This document shows positions 20,271-32,509 of a DNA stretch of 64,000 bases, piece after piece. Source of the DNA: Perilla frutescens (taxonomy: Eukaryota > Streptophyta > Magnoliopsida > Lamiales > Lamiaceae); the NCBI GenBank assembly GCA_026008535.1, contig BRKX01000002.1, positions 34,153,501-34,217,500 of the forward strand, in the 5' to 3' direction. Every line of letters starts with the position of its first letter. Position 1 is the first letter of the stretch. The translations under genes were made by a program, and so were the position numbers. Below the pieces are notes generated by a model. It was not told the DNA's origin and did not search any database. It saw nothing but the letters and a program-made list of their open reading frames with translations.

Positions 20271-20906
20271 AAAAAATCTCAAATTTTTTATTTAGTCATA
20301 TTTTGAACCAAAAAGTTCAACAACAACAACAATAATAATAATTTATCGGTGTCTAATTGGCTGATTAATTGTTGTTGAGATCGCCTGGGTGATGAATATT
20401 CGGTCTCCCCGTTTTACACCTGACTTGGGTGTTTTCGGCACGGGTAAGAGACGTCTAGCGCCTATGCGGCCGCCTAGCCTGATTTCTACAACCCTGAAAA
20501 ATACACAAACAATTTATTATTCAGTCGATCTAATTCATATATTTACATACTAAATTTAAGATTGAATATAATTTTATTATTGTTCATAAATATTGTTAAT
20601 AAAATTCACTCTCTGTGCATCGCACAAGTGGTATACTCATTTTTTTTAAATCAAAATAAATTTTATTAATCAACCAATGAGAAAAATTATAGTTTCAAGT
20701 ACATAAGGTCTGACAATCCACTTCAAACTGAGCAAGGGTATAAACCACAGTATTTGCTTTCCGGTTCTCACTTGATTATTTTATTTTACTTTTCACAAAA
20801 TTTACTTAAATTGTGACATTAGCTAATGAATAATAAAACAGACTTGTAAGTTGTAGGACACACACCCCAAGCATAGATTTCTCCAAGCTGATAGGATATT
20901 CACAAA

Positions 20907-20918
20907 GTAATAATAATG

Positions 20919-20978
<60 letters not shown>

Positions 20979-20979
20979 T
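20907..20979. repeat. (TAA)n microsatellite
   Basis: About 24 near-perfect trinucleotide units with one TGA interruption at the left. Confidence 0.95.
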
Positions 20980-21740
20980 ACACCAACACATCCACCTAGT
21001 GTCCCCTAACAAAAAAAGAAAGAAAAAGAAAACACATCCACCTAATGGTAGTTGACACACACACATTATATAAATACACACATACGTGTACCTTACTTAT
21101 ATGAATATAAGTACTATAAATAATAGACTTAGTTGCGGCAAATTGCATAATGTTTACCTTAATTTACAATTACAAGTTACAAAGTGATTTTTAAGACGTT
21201 AACATAATTACAATATCCCTATTTTTTCAGTTGAAAAACTAGGCAGCTTCGTTAATAAAACGATGTCATTTTACTAGTGCACGCCGAACAAAACAGAGGG
21301 AATTTTGTAATTATAAAATATGAAAAATTGATATTGTAATTATAAATTAAAATAAATATTGCGTTACCTGTGCAGTATACGAACCTTTTAACGCGTCATG
21401 TTGGCATTGACGAAATACAGATGAAGCATAAATTTATTTATTTGAATCCACAAAATTTGAATTGGTATTGTAAATAGCAATATATAAATTGGAATGAGAA
21501 ATGGAATACAACCCTAATCTGTGAAGAATTATAACCCCCAACTCCAATCCAAGGCCCCTACCCTCTCCATCGTCACTTCCTTCCCTTCACACTAAAACAC
21601 CCCCATCCCAAGCATTAAATTGCCTCTTCCCCCACCCCTAATTTCTAATTTCTCTATATTCTAGGTCACTCTTTTTTTTTTTTTCTCACACACACACACC
21701 CACCCCAACCAGCTCTCATGCTCGAGAAATTTCGGCGGCC

Positions 21741-22061
21741 ATGGCGATTTCCGACACGGTGGTGGGGAATCTGACGACTCTCTACCTGCTGGTCATTGCG
21801 GCCATTAAGGCCTACGGCCTGACGGCGGGGCGGAGCTTCAGCGGCAGCTGCGTAATCGTCCTCTCCACGGCGGTGGTGGCGCTGATCCTCGTCGCCGCCC
21901 TCACCTGGGACGTCTCGCGCAAGGCCACACGGGCGCTGATGATGAGCACGCGCGATCGTGGCCATGAAATGTGCCGTGGCGGCATCTGCTGGCACGGCGT
22001 TGCCGTTAAATCGCCGGCGTCTCAGGTCCGATTCCGCCTCCCTCAACACCAAAACATGTGA
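21741..22061 (+). CDS. Small plant-conserved membrane protein of unknown function (106 aa)
   Basis: Single exon, ATG at 21741 after a CT/CA-rich leader and a CTATATTC-type TATA near 21654; stop TGA at 22059-22061. GC-rich codons contrast with the AT-rich flanks, as in a real gene. The product starts MAISDTVVGNLTTLYLLVIA and has two hydrophobic segments (about residues 10-28 and 36-56). A conserved-looking tail reads GGICWHGVAVKSPASQVRF. I recognise the layout as that of a widespread small family of plant proteins annotated only as transmembrane or uncharacterised; no biochemical role can be assigned. The tail may be cytosolic, with two conserved Cys (C-RGGIC). Partner genes are not evident. 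Confidence 0.8.
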   Translation: MAISDTVVGNLTTLYLLVIAAIKAYGLTAGRSFSGSCVIVLSTAVVALILVAALTWDVSRKATRALMMSTRDRGHEMCRGGICWHGVAVKSPASQVRFRLPQHQNM

Positions 22062-23919
22062 TCAGTTTCGTCCAACTCTACTCCAGACCTAAAATATATT
22101 GAAAAAGTCAACCAATTTTGGTTTCGTTCCTTATCTTTTAAGAAAATATATATTTTTTTAGTTTTGTTTCGGTTTTTTTCTCTTAGGAAAAATTTCGTTG
22201 TAATTAGAATGCAGCGAGCCTTGAAAGCCGTAAGCGTTTGCGTTTGTGTAAAGTGTAGATGAATTTTGGTGTGAATTTTTTCTGCGTTTGTAAAATTCGG
22301 GCAGCCATTTCTGTATATATGAAATGAAATGGCCATTGTTCATAAATAATAATCTTTTCTTCCTATATTTTTTTAACTGTTTATATATATATATATATAT
22401 TATTTTTTTATTTAGTTCGGGAAGAGATTCGAGATTGAATCGGATCACTATGTGAAAAAATCCGACTAAACTACAATTACGATGATTAAGTAATTTCAGT
22501 ACGGATTGCCTTTTTTTAGAGGATTGCTTTGGAAGATAAGGTGTCAACATTTTGCCTAGTTGTTCGTTGCTTAATGGATAATTCCAAATATTAAATTATT
22601 TGGTAATTGCACCTATTATTTTTCACTACCCGATGATCAGCATCGTGTCTCATTCTTTTTTTTTTTTTGGAAGGGTCTCATTTTTATATTTTATTTCAAC
22701 ATATATCTATAAAATACACCGTCATGTTTTAGCCTTCTTTTATTCTTTCTTATAAAATAGTATTACTCATATTTAATTATATCAGTATAGCTTATCTATG
22801 TACTGAGTATATTCTTGTATAACCTGCATTAATTAAATAAAAATACAAAATATATTAGAAAAACAATATTCCGAGCTGACAAATAAATTCATAAAAAATG
22901 AAACACAATTTAAAATCGAGAATCTTATGTGTGTAGGTTGAAAGCTCTTTTCTCTTCCGCCATCGGTGGGGGTATGGTGAAAAGCCCACCTCGTTTTATT
23001 TAAGTAATATTTCATTCTAACGTTATTAATAATATCCATATATATATAATTATATAATTATATAATACATCGCGCATAAAAAATCTTGGGTGGCTAAAAC
23101 TCCACATTTCCACAATGTCAAATGTGCATTAAAATATATGCCTTTACACTTCGGTAAATATTAGTATTGAAACAATTGTTTCATCGCTTATATATGAACC
23201 TTGAAGTAATAAGTAGTGGAATGAAAATGAACAAAACAATTGTGACATGCTTCATAAAATTAATGTAATAGGTGAATGTGTGATAAATATTTAATCCAAT
23301 GGCAAATCGAGGTGACAGTCACAGAGGTCCGAGGGGGACCATCAGTGGCGGTGGGAATTTAATATTTCTGCAATTTTCTCTATACTCGCATCTTCTAGGA
23401 CTAGGTGATTGGTACCGTGTTTGTTTGTTTTTTTTTTTTTTTTATTTAATTTTTGAGTTGGGAAGAAAGGAAAAAAAAGATAGGTGGAGACCTCGAGACG
23501 TCTTCCTCATATATGATATAGAAATTTCAACGTTTGAATGTACCCAAAGGAATTGGCACGGTGTTTATTGTTTGCAATGGCTATATATATATATGTCCTA
23601 ATAATTCACGGTATATGAATGTCCTAATAATTTACGATTTTCTAGAAAACAATATGGCCTTCAAATTATTCAAAATAAAATTTTGATTTACCAAGTTTTT
23701 AACAAATTTGTCCATGATCAAAAATTTTGATACTGGAATCATGATATGCTATGCCATGTTGGATTCATGCTTGAAAAAATATAACGATTTTTAAAAATAA
23801 AGTGAAAAAAAATATAATTTCCACCGTAGTACAAAATATCATCGTTTTGTAGATAACCAAACTGGAGAAATTTTAAAGTAGTTAAAATTAGAATAATAAT
23901 TTTTTTTTTCTAACCAAGT
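22062..23919. other. 3' flank and AT-rich intergenic region
   Basis: Contains the probable 3' UTR of the small membrane protein, an AT microsatellite near 22383-22400, and otherwise no recognised gene or element. Confidence 0.45.
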
Positions 23920-23927
23920 GTCATAAT

Positions 23928-24523
23928 TAGAGTTGTCAAATGGGCCGGGCTGACCCAACCCAGCTCGGCCCAAGCCCGTTATGGGCTGACCCAGCCCAAC
24001 CCATAAAAATCATGGGCTAAGTGGGTTGGGTTTGCCTTGACGAAATGGGCTCACGTGGGCCATTTTTTGAAACCCAACCCAGGCCCAGGCCCACAAAAGG
24101 CCCAGCTCAGGCCCAGCCCAAGCCCATCTTAAGCCCCTTTAAACCCGTCTTAGTTTAATTTATTAATTTATTTGACCATACATAAAAAATGTTTCAACAT
24201 ACTACAATTTCAAAATATAATGCCATAAAATCATATTATTAATTGTATCTTGTCATATAAATGATAAATAAATTCACTAAGTATAATTATATTAATTAAT
24301 GTCAGCATTTAAAAATTCAAAACCCACCTTAGGCCCGGCCCAGCCCAGCCCAGGCCCACATTAGGCCCGGCGTATGGGTTGGGCTGGGCTAATATATATT
24401 TAAGAAAACACAGCCCAGCCCAGCCCGTTCCACTAGTGGGCCTGGGCTGGGTTGGGCCATTTATCTCAAAACCCACCCGGGCCTGGGCCGGGCTGGGCTA
24501 GCCCGGCCCAGTTGACAACTCTA
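23928..24523. mobile_element. Non-autonomous hAT element (MITE), GGGCC-rich
   Basis: Perfect 8-bp duplication GTCATAAT (23920-23927 and 24524-24531) around inverted termini TAGAGTTGTCAA...TTGACAACTCTA, the form expected of Ac/hAT elements. The subterminal regions are dense in GGGCTGGGCC/GGCCCAGCCC phrases in both orientations, and the centre is AT-rich. No coding. Confidence 0.9.
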
Positions 24524-25139
24524 GTCATAATCCATTCTTTTCAATTCAAAGGTAGTATAAAAGTCTTATATGTCCTTTTTGTTTCATTTGAAAGTCAATC
24601 CATTTTTTTCTCATTTATTTCCACATTTGCCTATGTGGCAGATTTTTTTTTTTACAAGGAAAATTTGGGAGATTAAATTTGTTTCCAACGTGGCAACGTG
24701 GCACATTTTGATAGTTGGGTTGTAGTTGCTTGCATTAAAATCTACAATCCATGTTAAACAAAAAAAAAACGTAAGCCATTTTGAACAAACTGAAGACAAG
24801 AAAATTTTCGGCGTTTGCAATTTTGTTGGAGAAACAACAATATAACCCCAAGAAATTTAAGGTGAGTTTTTGTTTTTTTTTTCTCTCTGTGAAGTTGTTC
24901 GAATTTGTTAGGTTTAATGTCCTTTTAAAATTTTAAGCAATTTATCCGTAATTTATGTTAATTTCATAATATTTGTGTTAATAGTTATTGAAGTTCTAAG
25001 ATCTTTATTTTTGTAATTTTTAAAGAATATATATATGCATAGATGGTTGTAGATTTGGATATTTTGTGGTAGATTAACATGAATTTTTAGATTTGAATGT
25101 TTTGTGAACATTGACATAAATGTATAATTATTTAGATAT

Positions 25140-25500
25140 TCAGCATTGTCGTGACAATATAGTCAGGAAAATGTCACAGTTCAGATGATTTCATGACAAT
25201 ATTGTCACGAAATCACATGAATTCGTGATAATATTGTCACGAAGTTGTTGTGTCGTGGCAATAATATTGTCTCGAAATTATTGCTACGAATTGAATTAGT
25301 TCGTGACAATATATTGTCACGAATTGTATGCTTTTCGTGATAATATTAAAAAAAATTATTCCAAATGTTCACGAAAGACTAGATTTCATGACAATATTGT
25401 CACGAAAGCAACAAATTTGTGACAATACAGTCACGAAATCACTTAAATCGTGATAATATTGTCACCAATTCTATGCTTCTGTGACAATATTCTTACAATA
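25140..25500. repeat. Palindromic CGTGACAATATTGTCACG array, left side of the MULE
   Basis: About ten irregularly spaced copies or half copies of the palindrome CGTGACAATATTGTCACG over 360 bases, in the probable first intron or leader of the transposase. Each can form a hairpin. Confidence 0.85.
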
Positions 25501-25554
25501 TTATTTATTTATTTATTTAATGACTTTAATTATTTTTTATTGTTGGTTTGCAGA

Positions 25555-26728
25555 TAGCTTGGCAACATATTGTTGTCCGACATAGTGGTAGATGGGAGAG
25601 ATCTGAGTATGTGAATAGTGAAGATCAGCTCGTGCACCTTCCATTTGATATGTTATCTCGTGATAAATTGAAGACGAGATTCACGATTTTATGGAAACAT
25701 CTCCAATAAGTGTAAGATATATAATGAGACACTGAGTTATTTGACGAGGTTATTGACAGGGACACTGAAATGACTCCTGAAAAATGATGTTGATTTAGCT
25801 TGTTTAGTTCAGGAGCAAGATGAGCTCGTTGTATACGTTACCGAGAAATTAATTCAATAAACTCCAATAGTAATGCCGTCAAATAATAATAATGACGACC
25901 CAGTTGGAGATGATAGTCTTGATGATCTATCTTATGATGATGATGATGATGAGAACTGTGAGAGTAAAGTTCGGCGTAATCAAATTGCTAAATTTTGTGA
26001 ATGGATTCGCGAGCCAGAGTGTCTCGATGAGTTTGTAAATATTCTTCAACACGGTGGGCCTCATAATTTCTCATTTGAGGATGTTGCTCATGATGTTGAA
26101 GCTCCGAATGTAGAGTTTTCTCCCCTCGGACATTAGTCGATTCATGTGGCCCATGTTGATGATGCACTAGCAGTGGTACAAGATGATCTATTCCCGTTCG
26201 ATATTGATGCACTAGCAGTGGGAAAGATTTTCATGGAGAAGAAAAATTTGGTAATTGTTGCGGGTCAGTGGTATATGTAGCGTCAAGTGGAATATTTGGT
26301 GTCACGTTCCAACAAAAGTCGACTAACAGTTTATTGCAAACAAAATGAGAGATGCCCTTTTAAATTAGTGGCAATTGCTAAGGATGGCTTGTGGATGGTG
26401 ATAAAATTAGAGGATAATCATACATTTCGGTCGGACCTGACACATAATGCACCACAGAAGTTATCCTCCAAAGTTATTGCTAATTTCTTAAGAAGAGAAT
26501 CCTAGATGAGGGTTCTATCCTGAAGCTGAGAGCAATGATCGTTGAGCTATTGAGGGAGTATGGTATTGAGGTTGAGTATAGTGTTGCATTGTGAGCCAGG
26601 AATCTCGTAATAGAGATAGTTTATGTTTTGCATGATCAATCTTTTGAGGTATTGCCTGCATATTTGAAGATGTTGAAGAGATGAAATCCTGATACGATTT
26701 ATGATTTGGAGACTGATGGTGATGAGCA
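25555..26728 (+). pseudogene. MuDR-type MULE transposase, N-terminal remnant
   Basis: Begins after an acceptor TTTGCAG at 25548-25554 with IAWQHIVVRHSGRW. It then has an acidic linker (DDLSYDDDDDE near 25940) and the N-terminal MuDR domain: VEYLVSRSNKSRLTVYCKQN (26287 on), CPFKLVAIAKDGLWMVIK, DNHTFRSDLTHNAP and SSKVIANFLRRE. The family continues into a motif ending YDLETDG, present as translated phrases up to about 26720, but the following DDE catalytic domain and SWIM zinc finger are gone. Stops occur at 25708, 26136, 26278, 26505 and later. The missing half is replaced directly by the end of the opposing Ulp1 gene, indicating an internal deletion. Confidence 0.82.
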
Positions 26729-28017
26729 AATATCCCATAGGCTAAAAACTTTCGATAATTCTCCAACTGATGCGGTGTAGGACTAAAGTTGAACTTATTA
26801 TCCGAAATCAATTGATCTGCCTGCATAGCTGCAAATATACCACAATTCACACCATCCATCTATTTGAACTGCTACATGGGCGGAACTCTATATAACTCTA
26901 AAGGGCTGATGATCTCAGGGCGTGTTTGTCTTTCCCAATAGCCGCAATATCACAACAATCCCGGAATGAAGTGCATAAGTGGCCAGATTTGATGCTCACG
27001 TAGAGAATATAGGTTCTCGTCACTTGGATCATTCATCGTGTATAGTTAAGAGTCACACAACTTAACCCTTCAATTCTCTAGATGAATTTTGACTGTGACC
27101 CAATGACCATCTATGTGGCATATGGTAATGATCTGCACAACAACAATATATCAATATTTTTACTTGCATGATTTGCATGCCACTAAAGACCAGAAAATAA
27201 TTGGTCCCTCCAGACGATATCTACCAACTCCTGATCCCACTCCCAAGACATGTAGTCATAATCAGGATATCTCTTCTCAAATTTCTCATCATCTATAATC
27301 CTTACCCAATATATACTGTAAGACATATAATAATAAAAAATAATATTCACTTATCTATCAAAATAATAAAATAATATTAACTTATTGAAATAAAATGAAC
27401 ATTAAAAACGTACAAAAGAATAATGATTGCAAGATGACTGTATTTGATGAATTCACCCCATGTATCAAGGCACGCTCCTTCACCAACATCCTCTGAAGGG
27501 CATACAATATCAAATCAATGTGGGTCGAGGTTGTGTCTTTATTTAGGTCACGTAGGTCCTCGAAGAAGTTCTTTTACAACTTAAGGTCGATGGCATTTAC
27601 TTTTATCTTTGCCTATGGCCCACATTTTAGAAATGCTACCAGTTGCCTCTTTTTGAAAGTCTCTGTACCTCGAGACGATCGACTAGGTATAACATGAGTA
27701 GGCCCAATCTGTGCTGCTGAGCTCGACCTCACTAAACTCGTAATTGATCCCAAATCCCAACTTTCACTATGGAACTAATCGTGCTAATTAGTCCCTACTT
27801 TCTCGACACTTTCTGCTTTGGCCTATACAAAAAATTATTAGTATTGTTTGAAAATTATATTTAAACACAAACATATTCATCTCATGATCATGTACTATAT
27901 GAGGTGGCGATGTTAGAGTGTTATCAATCGCTGCACGAGCAAGATGTCTACTCTGACTACAAGTCCTACTACTATGAGATCTTGGGACAAACTTCTTAAC
28001 AATGCCCATAACAAATT
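26720..28017 (-). pseudogene. Ulp1-like SUMO-protease catalytic domain (Kaonashi type), 3' part
   Basis: On the minus strand the C48 cysteine-protease triad can be followed: His in GHWVTVKIHLEN (about 27100), Asp in KLCDS (about 27050) and Cys in DGVNCGIF (about 26845). These are followed by the family's C-terminal helices (HQLENYRKFLAYGIFAH). Several stops and frameshifts lie between them, so it is not functional. Upstream exons continue at 27788-28017 (KEFVMGIVKKFVPRSHSS), where the hAT element interrupts the gene. Ulp1-type domains in MULEs are thought to be captured SUMO-specific proteases. Confidence 0.75.
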
Positions 28018-28025
28018 CCTTCAAT

Positions 28026-29866
28026 CAGGGCCGTCTAAAAATTTTGGTGGCCCTTGAGCTAATTTTAAAAATTGGCCCCCTAGTATTCAAAGAATGTTAA
28101 ACTTTAATTTTAGTTATAAATTTCTAAACGTTAGTACATTACAATTATATATTGATAAAAAATGAAAAAAAAAATTCAACAACTTTATTTATATTGTTAA
28201 CATCCAAGTACAATCTCAAATCAATACGAATCTCTACCTTTAAAGGGACATTCTTCTAGCACTCTTTGAATCAAATTCATCAACCAAATCTTCATATTCT
28301 ATTTTATCCAAAAGATCATTTTCTATGGCTATCATTGTTAATCCATTGAGTTTTCTTGTAACATTGCCGAACACAGATATGACTTCATCAACTTCAACTT
28401 TGAAAAGCTTCTTTCTAGTATACAAGTTAGCCGTAAATCATCTGAAAATTTTATCTTTAGGACCTTTCATGAGAGAAAAATCTCATCTAAGACCCTTTCC
28501 ACTAACAAATCAATCATTTTAGAATCAAGACCATCCCATTTTCTTGGATCATATATATCAAGTAACAAATATTATTCTCATTATCATCCATATCATGGTC
28601 AAGTGAATTAATGGGCAATAATAACCATTTTCAAAATCAATATTTTCATTCTCAATATTTATTGCATTTTCGACATCAACATTAATACCATTCTCAGTAG
28701 TAACAACATTTTCAGCATCAATATTTTGATTTTGTGATTCTTTTGTAATAAATTTATCAAGAGCTCCTCTTTCAGACTTAATTAACACTTCAATTTTTTT
28801 TCTTTTTCTTACGTTTTTCATATCCAGATCCATATTTTCTAGTTGTAGGAGACATAATTTATAAACTCAAATTAAAATATACAAACTGAAATTGAAAAAG
28901 AAATCGAAACAACCTACAAAAAATGCGAGGAACTGCTAAGGAAGAAGTCTGAAACAAAGTAGAAGCACAAAAGCATAATTATTCAATCTATCAGTTGAAT
29001 ATTATTATATATAAAGCTTTTCAAACTAAATTACTAAAATAGTAATCTGTCATCCACCCACATCATATTCAGAAAGCAAAGGCCTAGAAATCTAGAATCA
29101 AATATCAAATCCAAAAATAAAAAAAAAATCCCACCCATGAATCAATCTTTATCCAGTGCACAGACATGAGACAACTCAATCAAAAAAATATATCAAATCC
29201 TCAACTATATATATTAAATTATTAAATATCAAATATGTAAATAGTTGACTGCCAATCCGTCATTCACCCACATCATATTCAGAAAAGCATAGCACAGGCC
29301 TAGAAATCTAGAATCAAATATCAAATAGCTGATTGTCATTCGCCCATTTTCAATAGAAAATAAGTATTGAATGTGCAGAATTGCAGATTAAAAAAGACTT
29401 ATAGTTTACAATAGCCGAAGGATTGGAGGTGCAGCGTGCAACAACATAATTTTCGAATGGAAGTTTTTTTTGTAAATATTGAATACAAGCAGATCGAAGG
29501 GGAACGAACGAAAAACAGATGATAGAGCCTGGAGGCTGGAGGAATCAAAACTTGAGTCTTGAGATAAATATTTTTCTTCCATGGAAAATGGGAGAAATGG
29601 AGAATAAATAAAATTGTTGAGTTCAGCGGTAAAAGGAAGATGAAAAGTGCAGAATTGAAGTTGAAGATTGATTTTTTTTTATTCTTACAAGATCGATTAA
29701 TGGAGAAGAGAGTGAAAGAGATTGTATATCGCTGTGCATCGCCACTGTGGTATAATGGAAGAGAGAGAATAGAGATAGATATAACATATAAATGATTTTT
29801 TTTGGCCCTCAAATAATGTGGGCCCTGTGCAAATGATCATTTTGCACTCCCCCATTAATGGGCCTA
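28026..29866 (-). mobile_element. hAT element nested in the MULE
   Basis: Perfect 8-bp duplication CCTTCAAT (28018-28025 and 29867-29874). The left end is CAGGGCCGTCTAAAAATTTT; the right complement is TAGGCCCATTAATGG, with further GGCCC motifs in both subterminal regions. It contains start and end pieces of an hAT transposase, so it is a deletion derivative. The flanking Ulp1 coding sequence would be contiguous without it. Confidence 0.88.
28245..28855 (-). pseudogene. hAT transposase remnants (N- and C-terminal pieces)
   Basis: The start piece (28855 downwards) reads MSPTTRKYGSGYEKRKK. After a frameshift in an A-rich run it reads KKIEVLIKSERGALDKFITK, the N-terminus typical of TTF-zinc-finger/ZMYM-like hAT transposases. 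The end piece (about 28425-28245) reads LNGLTMIAIENDLLDKIEYE and LVDEFDSKSARRMS, the end of the hATC dimerisation domain. The zinc finger and catalytic core are deleted. Confidence 0.75.
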
Positions 29867-29874
29867 CCTTCAAT

Positions 29875-30600
29875 CTATGTAGCATGTCTTCATTTTCCCT
29901 CATGCGAGTTTTATCACGCTCCTCATCATACAATCTAAGTGCCCTCTCACGCTCCTCCTCATAATATATGTGTGCCCTTTCACGCTCCTCGTCACACTCA
30001 TGAATAACACGGAGCATCTCTAGACCTATTTGATGTGCCGCATCTCGCATCCGCCCAATGTATTTGCAACATTGATGATCCTCACTAATACTCGATGTGG
30101 GGGTGGAAAGTCTATGACGCTTGTCTCTAGGGCGCGTATGTTGTCTCCCAACTGAATCAACTACACCCGTATCTGTACAAGTACAAGGAATGCAACCGCC
30201 AGATCTCTTAGACTGAAAAGGAGCTCTCGAGGGAAAGGGAGCTCTCGACTGATGGGCTCTAGCCAAATCTTGATAAATGGGCTTTATCCTCTTATTACGA
30301 TGTGTCTCATATGTCACACTCATACAATCACCGAGCAAGACACTTCTAAAATATGACGTGGTCATCTCATGCTCATTCGGCTCTAAATATATGAAACATA
30401 ATTATTGTAAATGATAAAGATTGATTAGAAATACATAGATAATCGATACAACACACATTATTTAAAACAAATGCTTACCTCCCCAGAAAAAATACACCCA
30501 AATGTGCAGTCTTTGTCTTAAAAGTCCACTTCAAACACCTAGGTAATGCACATGCTGATGAAACTTGTGCACAATGTACACCGAGTCGAGGTACAGCCTC
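29875..30600 (-). pseudogene. Kaonashi Ulp1-type gene, middle charged region
   Basis: The open frame 30365-29875 contains MTTSYFRSVLLGDCMSVTYE, a basic/Ser-Pro stretch with SRAPFPSRAPFQSK, and an Arg/Glu-rich coiled-coil segment (ECDEERERAHIYYEEERERA) before reaching the hAT insertion. Such a low-complexity linker sits between the DUF1985 and Ulp1 parts of these genes. An upstream exon near 30480-30600 (phrase ALPRCLKWTFKTKTAHLGV) is plausible. Confidence 0.6.
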
Positions 30601-30689
30601 ATATGCCCATACTTATAAAATAAAATATTGATCAAATTATATTTGCTTAAATATGATTACATTTATAATAATAATAATAATAAAATTGA

Positions 30690-32086
30690 AATAATACCAG
30701 TAAAGCTCACACTGGTCCATAGAAATGATAAGATAGTCTTTGTTTTTTCTCTGTCTTCTTGAATTTTCTTGTCAATTCTACCTCTGTAGATGTTACCAAA
30801 CTCATATAATGCTCCAAAAGACTAAATGCATAAGCGCCCCATGGAAATGAGTTTCATCGATCTTGATCCTCAACTAAGACCCATACCCAGTCTATCATAT
30901 GAGTCTGATCATATCCAAATATCATGTTGTGCAGGAACAATACATTAGCGGCTATCACATAATCCATAACGTCATCTCCTAGGGAATATGTCTCAAACCT
31001 CTCAAGTAGGTCATTCACTCTTAGAGGTGTCTTCCACAATACACGATAATAAAATAAGGTCTTAGGAATCTCATATGATGAAGACGGATCAAAATCGAAT
31101 CCTCTGGACTGCAGTCCAGTCACTAATGTAAACTCACTAGGGAAAAATCTAATGTTGGTTTATCCAATACGAAACCAAATATCGTGCTCCTGTGCACCAT
31201 CAATGATCACCTCTCTACTCAACAATGCGTGTAAAGCATTGTTACAACAGTTTCCACCCACAAAATCCATCAAATAACCAAAACATCAATATCTCCTAAA
31301 ATGTTCTATTAATTCGGGCCCGCTATTGATCACCTATAATGCTTCTTTAATTACACTCATGTTGTCCTTCCAATATAAATTGATCTTGCAAGTGATGTTC
31401 TGTAAAGTCTCTCTTCTCCACACCCAAGAACGCTATTTTTAAACAATAAATAAAAATTATCAATAAATAATGAAAAATAAATATGGGAAAATATAAATAT
31501 AAGTACAATTAAATATAACTGACAAACTAAATAAATAAAATAGCGAAAAAAATCATGAACATAAGCCTCACAGTTCACTGATTTGTGAAAATATATACTC
31601 ACGGGAGCTTATTTCGCGAATATATATACTCAGGACATTCGATTTCATGAAAAAATTATAGTAACGAAAAGATTTTTTGTGAAAAAATATGGTCCCGAGA
31701 ACATATTTTCGTGATCAAATATTGACACGAAAATATGTACTCGTGACAATAATTCTCCTGAAAACTCATTTCGTGAGTATATATATTCTCACGAAAGCTT
31801 GTCTCGTGAATATATTATTACGAATGCTGCTACAAAATTGACAATCCACACAACAAATTCGTCAACCTAGACGACAAATATCACAATCCAACCTATAGAT
31901 TTCACAAATTTCCAATATTAAAACATATTCCAATGTGTTAATTCACAAACTCCACAATATAACTGTCCTAAATTGATCGACATATATAATATAATGAAAT
32001 CATGTAAAATATTCAAAAAATAAAAAATTCGAATTAAAGGCTCCAACCTGTTGATACTCAGCAACTAAAGCCTCAAGATTTTCCAT
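30690..32086 (-). pseudogene. Kaonashi Ulp1-type gene, first exon and DUF1985 region
   Basis: A short first exon (32086-32048, MENLEALVAEYQQ, donor GT) is followed by exons with INLYWKDNMSVIKEAL, then FFPSEFTLVTGLQSRGFDFD. Next come VLWKTPLRVNDLLERFETYS, DDVMDYVIAANVLFLHNM, DWVWVLVEDQDR and FPWGAYAFSLLEHYM. This order is that of DUF1985, which precedes Ulp1 in MULE-borne genes. In-frame stops near 31340, 31270 and 30855 show decay. Confidence 0.7.
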
Positions 32087-32290
32087 TGCTCTTCATCATC
32101 GTGAGGGAGACTTGGCCGTCGACGGGAGTTTTGGATGCCTTTTGTGAGTTTAATGATGCCTAGTCAAGACAAAAAATTTGAAGCCTTTCGTGACTTTGCT
32201 ACATAGTGAGTTTTATGGCTTTCGTGAGTTTGCTTCAATCCGTGAGAAAAAAATTGCTTGCTTTCATGAAAAAGCTGCTTCGTGAGAATA
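31570..32290. repeat. CGTGA/TCACG motif cluster, right side of the MULE
   Basis: Repeated TCGTGAGTATATATATTCTC, CACGAAAGC, TCACGAAAAT and TTTCGTGAG phrases flank and fill the first intron and leader of the Ulp1 gene. They mirror the palindromic array near the opposite end. Confidence 0.7.
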
Positions 32291-32509
32291 GCAAAGGGGA
32301 TCGACAATTTTGACCAATCTTTTTGTGAGTTTTGTTGTTTTCAAATTTAGGTTTTATGTTAAAATTAAACTTGAAATAAAGGAGTCAAAAGGAATATGTT
32401 GACTGGGTCCACATTTAGTAAAAGTATCTGAGAGATTGAGGAAAATTTTAAATAAAAAGAATGAGTTATACAAGCTAAGTAAACTAAAAAAGACTTTATT
32501 ATCTCAAAT

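Larger units (their letters stand above)
24551..32505. mobile_element. Kaonashi-type MULE carrying transposase and Ulp1-like genes (decayed)
   Basis: Inverted termini of about 60-70 bp are diverged: the left starts AGTATAAAAGTCTTATATG with CATTTTTTTCTCATTTATTT further in, and the right complement starts ATAATAAAGTCTTTTTTAG with CATTCTTTTTATTT further in. Inside, a MuDR-type transposase remnant (plus strand) faces a Ulp1 protease/DUF1985 gene (minus strand). This is the arrangement of Kaonashi MULEs, which mobilised Ulp1-like sequences in plants. Both genes carry stops, and the transposase catalytic half is deleted. A 1.84-kb hAT element is inserted in the Ulp1 gene. The 9-bp duplication is no longer clear, so the ends are approximate. 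Confidence 0.75.

Noticed and set aside
20440..20500. GCGGCCGCC-containing segment as a CpG-island promoter
   Set aside because: Very short and without a following coding frame; it more resembles a diverged repeat end.
21666..22052. 128-codon minus-strand frame opposite the small membrane protein
   Set aside because: Basic, low-complexity translation created by the GC-rich coding exon on the other strand.
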